A stretch of DNA of 64,000 nt from assembly GCA_947650365.1 (NCBI GenBank), contig OX393551.1, positions 60,629,173 through 60,693,172 on the forward strand. Reading direction: 5' to 3'. The DNA comes from Chamaelirium japonicum. Lineage: Eukaryota > Streptophyta > Magnoliopsida > Liliales > Melanthiaceae. Positions within the stretch are counted from its first letter, which is position 1, and each line of letters begins with the position of its first letter. The notes beneath the pieces were generated by a model. The model saw nothing but the letters and a program-made list of their open reading frames with translations. It ran no database searches and was not told the DNA's origin. Shown piece after piece: positions 10,009 to 18,920 of the stretch. The position numbers and the translations under genes were made by a program.

Positions 10009-11727
10009 TCACTGTCGATGTTTGACGGAATGATCTTGCCTGCCTTTGACAAATTCTTGAAGATGTCCTATACGTAGCAGATCTTCCAAATGATACTTTA
10101 GCCGGTGGCATTGATCGGTAGAATGTCCATGACTGCGATGGAAATCACAGTAGACTGTTTTATCTGCAGTGAACTTGGTGTCGGGCTGTAATGGATTAGG
10201 CCATCGGAGGAACTCTTCGTGTTGAATGCGGTCGAGGATCTGTTCGACCGGCAGATTCCACTCGGTGAAAGTGGTCTTCATAGGAGATCGACGTCCATCA
10301 TTCTTGGATTGCTTGTTGACTGGAGGGGCTGCTGCCTCTGCATTATGAGCTTTGGCAGCATACTTGGGAGCTTCTCTTTCCGCCGGTCTTCGCTTTGTTT
10401 CTCGCCCTTTACGAGCGACTTGATCATCTTCAACCTCAATCTCTCTCTGGATTCGATCGAACATAGCACCCAAAGAAGGAGGGGGATTGCGGATAAAGTC
10501 GTTGTAGATGTGTAGATCGAAGCGGAGGGCGTTCTGGAAAGCCAACATGATGGCTTCATCATCCAGATGTCTTCCAGAAAGAGCAGCATGCTCATTGCGA
10601 AATCTCCTTGTGAAGCTGCGGAGACTCTCGTCAGCACCCATCCTTAGACGATAGAGGGAGTCGAGCTTCTTCTCCGGCTTTAAGTTGAGTTGATAATGCT
10701 GCACAAAGTGACTGGCCAAAATATCGAACCGGGTGATAGATCCCGCTCGAAGGTTATGGTACCAATCGAGAGATGGCTCGTCGAGGCTCCCGGCGAAGGT
10801 ACGGCAGAGCACGTTGTTCTCTTCTTCATGCGGCGTCAGGGCTTGTTTGAAGGCGAGTATATGGAGAGTCGGATCTCCTTTGATGCAGTTGAATTTGGGG
10901 AGGATAGGAGTTCTCCATCCCCTCGGAAAAGTTGACTCGAAGAGGCTTCGATGGAGAGGTCCGGCGGAGGAATACCCATCCCTGCGACCATGTCCTCGAC
11001 CTAGATGTGGGTCAAGAGGCAAGATCGCAAGGTCTTGCTCAGGTAGTGAAGTATTTGTCGGTTGAAGTCGATGTCGAAGGTCTGTTCCAAGTCCACGTTG
11101 AAGTGGAATGGAAGGGGAGATTCTACTCTTTGAAGGAGCACCTTTCATTTGGTGTCTTCTTGGTACATCGAGCTTTGAAGGTGCCTTCTTATCGCAGTTG
11201 CGACCAGAAGATGATTGGGAAGACTCGTCATCGAGGCAGTCCCAAACACTCTGCTTCCAGGGGGCAACAGAGGGAGTTGGGTCACGTCGAATCCTCTCGA
11301 GGGCAGCAGTGCCCATTGACCTCCGTTGCTCGGAGTGGATTGAATGTCGAGGAAGATCGACCCTCTCACTTGTTGATGGGATAGGTAGAGCGATCCCTGC
11401 CTCGGAAGCTGCTCTCTTAAGAGCATCCCTCTCAGTGGTGAGGGTGGCGTTTTGCTTCGCCAATTGAAGCAATTGGAAGTCGATTGCCGAGATTTGATAG
11501 GTCGATGGAGGATTCTCAGCAGGAGCAGGAGTAGTCTGCCCAATTGATTGATGAGGAGGAGGGGCAATCGGTCGATCGATTGATCTCCCGCTTCCTGAGT
11601 GAATACCCATATCGGGGACAGCAAGGGGCTGTCCGAAATTGAGCCTTTGACTCATTGAATGAGTCTCAGGATGAGGTTGACGAGTGTTACTTCCTTCTGG
11701 TTGACCCTGATGCTTCGTTCTCGCCAT
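10009..11727 (-). CDS. Gag polyprotein, Gypsy-1 (intact frame)
   Basis: A 572-codon open frame. Order: Gln/Ser/Pro-rich N-terminus (MARTKHQGQPEGSN), a short coiled region (LLQLAKQNATLTTERDAL), then the Retrotrans_gag domain. That domain starts near FNCIKGDPTLHILAFKQAL and runs through DEPSLDWYHNL and ESLRSFTRRFRNEHAAL, roughly residues 280-420. Near the C-terminus CDFHRSHGHSTDQC is a zinc knuckle of the form Cx2Hx4Hx4C. Gag forms the virus-like particle that packages the RNA. The frame ends at HLQEFVKGRQDH plus a few junk residues, because the pol deletion starts just after the zinc knuckle. The 5' LTR is ~130 bp upstream. Unlike the sister gag at 24614, this one has no premature stop and keeps the first zinc-knuckle cysteine, so it could still make particles. 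Confidence 0.85.
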   Translation of the reverse strand: MARTKHQGQPEGSNTRQPHPETHSMSQRLNFGQPLAVPDMGIHSGSGRSIDRPIAPPPHQSIGQTTPAPAENPPSTYQISAIDFQLLQLAKQNATLTTERDALKRAASEAGIALPIPSTSERVDLPRHSIHSEQRRSMGTAALERIRRDPTPSVAPWKQSVWDCLDDESSQSSSGRNCDKKAPSKLDVPRRHQMKGAPSKSRISPSIPLQRGLGTDLRHRLQPTNTSLPEQDLAILPLDPHLGRGHGRRDGYSSAGPLHRSLFESTFPRGWRTPILPKFNCIKGDPTLHILAFKQALTPHEEENNVLCRTFAGSLDEPSLDWYHNLRAGSITRFDILASHFVQHYQLNLKPEKKLDSLYRLRMGADESLRSFTRRFRNEHAALSGRHLDDEAIMLAFQNALRFDLHIYNDFIRNPPPSLGAMFDRIQREIEVEDDQVARKGRETKRRPAEREAPKYAAKAHNAEAAAPPVNKQSKNDGRRSPMKTTFTEWNLPVEQILDRIQHEEFLRWPNPLQPDTKFTADKTVYCDFHRSHGHSTDQCHRLKYHLEDLLRIGHLQEFVKGRQDHSVKHRQ

Positions 11728-11840
11728 TTAGTAGAGAGCGAAGGGTACAAAGAGAATTCGAGGAAGTTAGACTATCGATCGGTTGTCTGATCAACCGATC
11801 TAGTAGTCGAGGTAGAAAAGGCTTGGCTTTTCGTTCGGAT

Positions 11841-11858
11841 CCCATAGACGGCGCCAAA
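11841..11858 (-). promoter_or_regulatory. Primer binding site of Gypsy-1
   Basis: TTTGGCGCCGTCTATGGG read on the minus strand, one base inside the 5' LTR. TGGCGCCGT matches the 3' end of plant tRNA-Asp, the usual primer of many plant Ty3/gypsy elements. The match breaks down after nine bases. Confidence 0.6.
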
Positions 11859-11859
11859 C

Positions 11860-12618
11860 TGTGGGGGAAAATCTTTGTGCCGATCCGAAGACTTTCGCAG
11901 CACCAGTCAGTTGAAGTTGATGTTGACGTCGAAGATCGTTGGTCGATCCGTTGATTGAAGTTGAAGCTTTTGATATGTAAACAGGCAGAGAGAGAGAGAG
12001 ATGCAATCAGAGAATTGACGCGAGAGATGTGATCTCGGAGTTCAGCCGAAGCCTACGTCTCCGTGCTATAGGGAGCAACCCGAATTCACTAACACTTCGC
12101 TTGAAGTGACCTCGACAGGCCGAGTGTCACTTAAGTCTCTTTTCGACCTCTTCAAAGACAAGAAGAAGATCGAAGAGAGTTGCAGGATATGAAAAGATAG
12201 AAATTCCAGAGCTCTGGTTTCTGGATTTTGAATTGGATCTGGGATTCGATCCTTTTACATTCGAAGGCTTTGCTATTTATAGGATTCTCTGGGAGGAATT
12301 CCGGGGTAAATGGCGGTTTCTGCTGTCGTATCTGGGGATCCTCCAGGTAAGGTTGGTGGGTCCTGCTGTTGTCTTCGGGGGCCCACCAGGCAGGGCCGGT
12401 GGGTCCCGCTGTTGTCTTCGGGGGCCCACCAGGCAGGGCCGGTGGGTCCTGCTATGGTACTTGGGGGCCCACCAGGCAGGGCCGGTGGGTCCCGCTGTTT
12501 GTCTTCGGGGGCCCACCAGGCAGGGCCAGTGGGTCCCGCTGCAGTACTCGGGGGGCCCACCAGGCAGGGCCGGCGGGTCCCGCTGTTTGTAGACTTCTTG
12601 CCAAAATTTGCACCCACA
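11860..12618 (-). repeat. Gypsy-1 5' LTR (promoter LTR)
   Basis: Begins TGTGGGTGC on the minus strand at 12618 and ends CCCCCACA at 11860. TATA-like CTATAAATAG lies at 12282-12273. U3 has the five-unit ~43-bp GC-rich minisatellite (about 12350-12590). It is nearly identical to the 3593-4351 LTR. Confidence 0.92.
12273..12282 (-). promoter_or_regulatory. TATA box in Gypsy-1 5' LTR
   Basis: CTATAAATAG on the minus strand, conserved in the other LTR (4015-4006) and in Gypsy-2 (24039-24048). It follows the GC-rich minisatellite and precedes the presumed R region. Confidence 0.65.
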
Positions 12619-12623
12619 AATAC

Positions 12624-13264
12624 AATCAGCTATTAACCACTTTTAAATAGTTAAATATTTTTGTTGCTATAGTAGTCCTTGGACTTCTATACAATTGAAT
12701 ACAATCACCATTCATGGTTCACATGCAGTGCCTTGATATATACTACTGCATGTCAATATCTGATGAGATTTTATTAAAACATGGGCTAATTCTAACCCAA
12801 TAAAATATTGGCCTACTACTTCGGACATTCATGTGCTCTAAAGTTAATAGAGCAAATGCATGAGTGTCTTTTAATTTCATCACCAATGTGCTAGATAGAT
12901 AATAAATATTACGACAGTGACAATAGGTAGGTGTTAGGTTGATATGTAAGGGATGAAGATTTGCATAATGAAATCAGTGTAAAGGTGGATTTTGGGACAT
13001 TCTCCATGCTTTAAAGACAAATACTATATTTTTTATGATTGGGAAGTTTGTTGCTATCAACATAGACAATGGGTACTACTTGGTATCTCCAACTTTAAGA
13101 TCCATCTTACATACATGTTTGTTACTTTTTAATTTGAATGGAAAAAGGAATGGGCATTTGTTACTCTCAAGTCTAAAAACCATACAAGTTTTATAAACCT
13201 GCTCTATTTTCCTAAGTAACTTGATAAAAGAATATAATGAATTTATATCATTGTTCTTTTGTAG
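12624..13264 (+). other. CACTA intron, right part
   Basis: AT-rich sequence after the AATAC duplication, ending in a pyrimidine-rich stretch and TTTTGTAG acceptor before the next exon. No other feature seen. Confidence 0.45.
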
Positions 13265-13540
13265 GGGTCGCATCAACAAATTTCAATTGGGGAACAACCA
13301 TCCATACGGACTAGTCCATGTGTGCTGAAGAATTTCCAAAAGGCGACCGTTGCTGTAGGAAAGGTCATCGGTGCAGCTCCTGGGTCAATAGTTGATAATG
13401 TGACGGCACAAGTTTTACTTGATGATATTACAGATGCCAGTCAACCTTTGCTTGATGAGGAAGGTGCTACATTTGGGGATCACGCACCTGGAGAGATTAT
13501 AACATGGCCGTCTTACTTTGTGGTTTACTTGTCTTTATAG
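13265..13540 (+). pseudogene. TnpA-like terminal exon of the CACTA element
   Basis: Open from an AG acceptor at 13263-13264 to a TAG stop. It encodes GSHQQISIGEQPS, then SPCVLKNFQKATVAVGKVIG, then a segment ending GEIITWPSYFVVYLSL. The pattern V..G.V......G..........V..D.I.D....L....G...G......I.WP..FVV is that of the C-terminal domain (DUF8039-like) of plant CACTA TnpA/Ptta proteins. It lies ~600 bp from the right terminus, as expected for the last exon. Because the upstream exon at 3145-3341 is frameshifted and 9 kb of Gypsy-1 sits in the intron, the gene is probably not functional. Confidence 0.55.
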
Positions 13541-13889
13541 ACGTGGCTTTTGGATGTTATGTTGGATGTTTTGTAATAATCCGACAATGTTGGTTTTTTT
13601 TTTGAGCAATCCGACAATGTTGATGTTTGAACTGTTAGTATGCAAATGTGGATGTTGTAGATATTTTGAAATCCTATAATAATTTTCAAGTTTTGGATAT
13701 TTGTATAGTGTTGATTAGTAGCATGTGTATGGTGAATGTTAATCAAGTGTGGATGTTTTGTTTTCATTGTGGATATATATATGCTATGTTAATAGGGAGT
13801 AATACTTGTGGTTCCTTCTATATGTATATGTATAGAAATAGAGGGCATGTATTGTTGTTTCTGTATTTTTTTTTTAAACCTGTGTAACA
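13541..13889 (+). other. CACTA 3' untranslated region
   Basis: T-rich non-coding sequence between the TnpA-like stop codon and the subterminal repeats. Nothing else seen. Confidence 0.4.
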
Positions 13890-14151
13890 AAAACGACGGC
13901 CCAAAACAGTCTCTTTTATTTACAATAGCTTGTATCCGTCGGGAAATATTACAGAAATGTGTGGCAAGGTACTTTTATTAACGACTGTCCATAACCGTCG
14001 TATAATACCAACAATAATTACGACGGTTTTAAGCCGTTTTTTTTTTAACGACACCCTTAAAAACGACGGTCATTGCAACGGACAAAAACCGTCGTATTTA
14101 CATTTAAACGACGGTTTTAGGCCATTGTTTTTTGATCATTATGACATAGTG
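13890..14151 (+). repeat. CACTA right subterminal repeats and terminus
   Basis: ACGACGG or its complement CCGTCGT occurs about nine times in 260 bp, several as ACGACGGTTTTA. The end is TTTTTTGATCATTATGACAT followed by AGTG. This is the mirror of the left terminus. Confidence 0.75.
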
Positions 14152-14290
14152 TTATATATCAAAATTTTCATCGAAGTGATCTATATGTGCATGTATGAAT
14201 CTAGTATGACAACTATGTGACCCCCTAACGTCGATCTAGCATAATTAACAATCTAGCATGCATGCATGTTCTATTTATACTAGATCTACA

Positions 14291-16384
14291 TGTTAGAAGT
14301 TATACCTCCGTGCGGATTCTTTCACCGCGACAAATTTCTTCTTTATCGATGGAGACAACCTTGGATTTGTTCAATATAGCTTCTATGCAACGACCATAAC
14401 TTTTGATCTCGAACTCCGATTGAGTTAAAATTTGGACTACATGTAGAGAACTTCGAGACACAAATTTTGTATCTAGTTTGAAGTCGTTTTGGAGTTCTGT
14501 AGCTCTCGCAGCAATAGAAACATCATTGATCTTTAGGGTAAAATCTGGACATGAAAAGATTTACGGGAAGCGCCTTCTTGTTCACCCGATCTCACACGAT
14601 GCACGACACCTCATCAATGGATCTTTGAGTGCCTCCATGTGATGATCCTTCTCCGTCTATGAAACACCACACGAGGAAAACGAGTCACCATCCAAGGTCA
14701 CACGCGAGAGAGAGAAACAAGAGAGGAGAGAATAATAGAAAAGAGAAAGCGATTAGGGTTTGCACCTAGTGCTTGGGCCAACCCCTCTCTCTCCCTTTGC
14801 TTTTTTATAAGGCCAGTCTATCCTCTTTGGATTAGGATCCAAAGAGGATAGGGTTGACCCATTCAAACCTCTCCTTATATCTCTTCTTTATCTTTTATTT
14901 TATCCTTGTTTTTAGGGATTGTTTTTTGACCAATTCAAACCCCAAACTTATCCTCATGGCCGGCCCTATTAAAGGGAGATTCAAATCTCTAAACAATAAG
15001 GGTCGGCCTTGACTTAGTTTCCCACACCTAGGGCCTGCCCCCTACTAGTGCATAGATAAGTGTGGTTTTTCCAAAATGCCCCTATGTCACTAATTGGTCT
15101 CCCCTCGTGTACGAGACTTAGCAAGTCACTCATAAGTGAAGTGCACAAGTGATTTTACTATTTACCGGGGTTCTCGAAGGATACTCCTAGTAAAGTCAAT
15201 TGGTCAACTCACAACATATCCCGATGCATCGCACCCATGTAGCTGAGTTCACTTATGACAAGGGATAACTATATACATCTCTGTACTAACCTAGGGTTTC
15301 CCCTTAGCACACACATGTAGTTATGCATCTACCGTGTACTAGTGAGAAGCACACACGGGACGTAGGTTTGGACTTCTCGCTTCCTCTAACTAAGTCCTAT
15401 GTTTCGAGGACATTATTCAAGAATCGTACATAATGTAGATAAGGTGGAACCTTCAGAGACCAGGGTTCATGGCTTCCAACGTAGACTTAATCGACATATT
15501 ACCCGAGTATATTATCGATCCTCTGAGTCCGAGTTAACATGTGTAGCCACCCAGAGTGCGACATAAGCTACACTCCAATGCCCTCAGACTTACTATGTTC
15601 TCTACATACCCTTCCTCTCCGCTTAGTAGTGGTAAACCTGCTGTCCTTTTACTTGGTGCCATGACACGACTCGAGCGGTGGAGAATAACATCAGACTCAA
15701 GTGCTTATATGGCTCAATTTCTTTCAGGTTGATCACGTATGTTGTACCTTAGATTACCCTATCGAGTAACCGAATTTGGTCAATAATTCAACTAATAACC
15801 ACCAAGCCTGAGTTTAATATGACTTAGGGCAGACCAAGGAACGCACCTTCCATTAGGGGTATGGATGACTTGCATGAGTGACACATTTATGCTACGCCAA
15901 TTGAGTAACCCAATACACTGTAGTTTTGGGTCACGTAACTGAACTATCATATTTTGGTGCGCCAAAGCACCACTGAACTAGTTAGCCCACTAGACGTGGT
16001 TTCTTAAGGTTTATGACCATTTTACCCTAAGAAAAAAACACGATTTAGTGCACCGGTGTTTGTTCACCGATCTATGCACCGTGTTGGTTCCGTTCGGCCA
16101 TAGACATTATGCATGGTAATGACAATGGTGGAAACACCTATGCTCTGCCATCCCAGCTTATTCTGATTGGGCGACTAACCCTAATCAGAGCTATGAATGT
16201 ATTTAGGTTACATAGGATCAATCCATTGAGTCTCCTACGTAAGTGGATTACCATATAGCCATGGCTATTTGTTCTGTAATCAGAACATACAGTAAGGTAC
16301 GTACCAAGATGCAATCCTAAACTATCAACTATACACAGCTAAACTATAGGTTTTTATGAGCTATAGACCTCATCAATTCTAATA
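14291..16384 (-). repeat. 3' LTR of a Copia element (about 2.1 kb)
   Basis: On the minus strand the repeat starts TATTAGAATTGATGAGG (expected TGTTAGAA, one base mutated) and ends TTCTAACA, giving an 8-bp terminal inverted pair TGTTAGAA/TTCTAACA. It directly follows AGTGGGAGAT, the polypurine-type sequence typically found just after Copia pol. No second LTR is in the window, so no duplication can be checked. Confidence 0.6.
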
Positions 16385-17990
16385 ATCTCCCACTAGATCT
16401 AATAAGGAAAAACAATGTTGAGTTCTATATCTTCTATATGCTACCCAAAAAGCCTTTGTAGGAATTCCTTCAAGAAATTAGGAACATTATAGTAGATGCT
16501 ACCTCAATTACCGCTACTTGTATTTCCTCCTACAATTATCGGATCAAATGGAGTTTGTACTTGATAAGTTTTCCCTTACGGTGGTGCCTAGCCTCCTTGG
16601 ACGTTGCTTACCGTTCTTTTTTTGATACAACAGACAACTGAGCTTCTGGTATATGTCATATATTCTCCAAGAACTTCTTGAGCCATACCACCTGTTATAC
16701 TACTTTGCACGTAACAACGTGCTCAGCCACTGAAGTGGAGTCTGTGATGCATTCTTGCTTCATACTCTACCAATTACTGCCTCTAATCCCAAGGTAAAAA
16801 TAAATTCCTGAAGTTGATTATTTGGAATGCACATCTAACACAAAAGTCAGGTCTTATACATCCAATCGACATCAGGACCTGTGATGTAAGCTAACTCACA
16901 ATCCTCGCTTAATGAGGACTTATGAGTATATCCTTCACATCGGTTCAATGATCTGGACCTGGGTTCGACTGAAACTGACCCATCATTCCTGCTGCACAAT
17001 AGATATCTAGCCTCAAAAAATCGAATTAGGTTAGAGTCTTATCTTTATGCATTGCCTGTAACAACAAGAGAATCTTGCTCTGTAATATCGAATTACCTTG
17101 ATTTCCAAAACATAACCCGCCTCACTAGGGTCTGTTACATCAAATTGTGATGACTCCAAACCTTTACCGTAAATAACATTCCTACATCATTTTCAATTAG
17201 TAGAATATCATTAACAGAAAGTACTAAGTATACTCTTGTATCTCTATTACCTTTTTTGTACCCACTTGGTTTATCCTTATTTTGACCAAATCTGTGTGAG
17301 CGGATTCCCTGAGCAAAATAGATATTCTAATTTTTGGATGCTTGTATTAGTCCATGAATATATATTTGTAACTTGCACTCCAGATCTTCTTGACCAGGTG
17401 ACACAAAGCTTGGGCTGCATTATGTATATGCCATTTTCTAAATCCTTGTTAGATAATAACTATCTTGATGTCCATCTACCAGATCTTCCAACTATAATGG
17501 GCTATGATGGATTGAGAGGATCTGAAACAGACTTAAGCATAGCTGCCGGTGAGAAGGTTTCGACAAAGTCAACCCCTTCTCCTTTGGTAACTAATCTAGC
17601 TATTTAAGTCTTAATAAGAACACTGGGTCCTCTTCTTATACACCCCTATACCCATAAGGGTAATATTATAATAAGAGTCAAAACTGTTCCAAGGGATATT
17701 GATGCAAGCTTTGCCTCTATGATCTTTTGTCAGTCAGAGCTGTCGGAAGCATCCACTACTTAGTCGTAGCTCTAGGGATTATCCTCCTGAAACTCTAGAT
17801 TAGCTATTGAAGTTACTCTATAGTATCTATCAAGAGCTCTGATAGTCCCACAACGACGAGATAGTGGTGGTACAAAGTGAATCGTTTCTATAGTATCTGG
17901 TATACTAGTTAGGTCTAGTTTAGGGATATTAAGATTGACAGCCAATGTACATTTATAACCCTAGGCATAATCTTAGAAAGCGCTTCCACT
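16385..17990 (-). pseudogene. Decayed Copia RT-RNaseH polyprotein relic
   Basis: Reading the minus strand in shifting frames gives recognisable Ty1/copia pol pieces in order: RLVTKGEGVDFVETFSPA and AMLKS (RT start; usual GYTQKEGVDYEETFSPVAMLKS), MQPK (usual MQPEGF), YLVLSVNDILLIENDVGML (usual YLVLYVDDILLIGNDVGML), then traces of the FDM.D.GEA.YVL region and of the RNase H region. The catalytic YVDD at 17218-17207 has become SVND. Many stops and frameshifts are present, so this is an old dead copy. Upstream (towards 17990) faint traces of the pre-RT linker (SSDWQKIIEAKLAS) remain. The element is truncated: gag, protease, integrase and the 5' LTR are absent. Confidence 0.65.
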
Positions 17991-18920
17991 CTACGTAGTT
18001 AGAGACCCGATAACTAGTTCTCTTATGAGATAGCGAACAGGGAAACTATATGATTGAATGAAAGAATGCAGAAAACTTATTTTATAGATTTTGAAAATAA
18101 GCTAATTATATCTAAATATCAACACTATACTCACAACGAAGACACCTCTATGAATTAATTAACCATGTATGCAAGATGTAGGAATCGAATATACCCGCTC
18201 TAGGGGGCGTTATACAGCGTCATCCGCTCACACGGGTCTTTTCTTGACCCAATCCAAATCTACCAACTAAGGGCTTTGACAGACAATGGCTATCTTTTAG
18301 CCAATACCACGTGATCCCCATATGAATCATCGGAAGCCTCATGTGCACTTCGGATGCTCACCCACAAGCCTAAGCAATTACGGCATGAGAGTTCATGCGG
18401 CCCCCATTAGGGTAGGAAAAAGTCCCTCTCTCCTGGCCCCATAACCGCCATATCTGGAAGGAGACTATTAAGTCATCTGGTATAGAAAAATATAACTCTC
18501 ACCTTAGGGGGATGTTGAGCTACGCCCTTCCACCCAGACACAAAGCAGTTGGTTTTGGAGGCCAAAAGATCTCTACGAGTTCTCTTACACATCCCTTATT
18601 AGAGTTGAGGGTTATTTTAATGTAAGTATGAGTATAAACTAAGGCCACAATAACCTATACACTAGACCCTGTTTATACTGTGCTCCTACTAGTGTTTTAA
18701 GCTATTCACAAAGCATTAATCAAACTAGGACTATCATAGTCCCTACCTCAAGTGGATTTTTCCGCCTAAGGATTATATTACATACTACAAGAATATCGAT
18801 GCTTCGTAAAACCGGCTATCACCCTAATGCTTTGGAGTTTAGCCTAAGGTTAGGCTGATAGGAAAGGCCTCCCACTTCCATGGTGCCTCGATTATAAACT
18901 TAACAATTGATGTCATAGTA
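17991..18920. other. Unassigned sequence between Copia relic and satellite
   Basis: About 930 bp with no open frame I recognise. It has moderate GC and no satellite motif until ~18921. It may be another part of the decayed Copia or of a second buried element. Confidence 0.3.

Larger units (their letters stand above)
3593..12618 (-). mobile_element. Gypsy-1: Tat-lineage Ty3/gypsy element, gag-only derivative
   Basis: Two 759-bp direct repeats (3593-4351 and 11860-12618) bound the element, with a perfect 5-bp duplication AATAC at 3588-3592 and 12619-12623. Coding direction is minus. Order in the element: 5' LTR (right), primer site 11858-11841, gag 11727-10009, a ~100-bp scrap of the integrase C-terminus at 9930-9830, a palindromic repeat spacer, an antisense spliced gene (plus strand, 6231-9107), a ~117-bp tandem array, purine tract, 3' LTR (left). 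Compared with the sister element at 23783-36019, about 4 kb covering protease, RT, RNase H and most of integrase is missing. The LTRs differ by about ten bases (counted by eye, ~1.3%), so insertion is recent. Replication would need enzymes from an intact relative, as in terminal-repeat-with-GAG elements. Confidence 0.92.
1574..14151 (+). mobile_element. CACTA (En/Spm-type) DNA transposon, interrupted by Gypsy-1
   Basis: The left end reads CACTACATCAAAAAGC and the right end reads ...CATAGTG, so the termini are the inverted CACTA/TAGTG of the superfamily. They are flanked by a perfect 3-bp duplication, TTA at 1571-1573 and TTA at 14152-14154, which is the size CACTA transposases make. Subterminal regions carry many short copies of ACGGCGG or ACGACGG in both orientations, the usual transposase-binding repeats. 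Total span is 12,578 bp, but 9,026 bp of that (plus its duplicated AATAC) is the nested Gypsy-1 element, leaving a CACTA of about 3.5 kb. It retains pieces of a TnpA-like gene and no recognisable TnpD (Transposase_21) gene, so it looks non-autonomous. Beyond the CACTA core the two terminal repeats are only loosely similar. Confidence 0.88.

Noticed and set aside
17236..17607. Plus-strand 123-codon frame in the Copia relic
   Set aside because: The opposite strand carries the recognisable Copia RT motifs.
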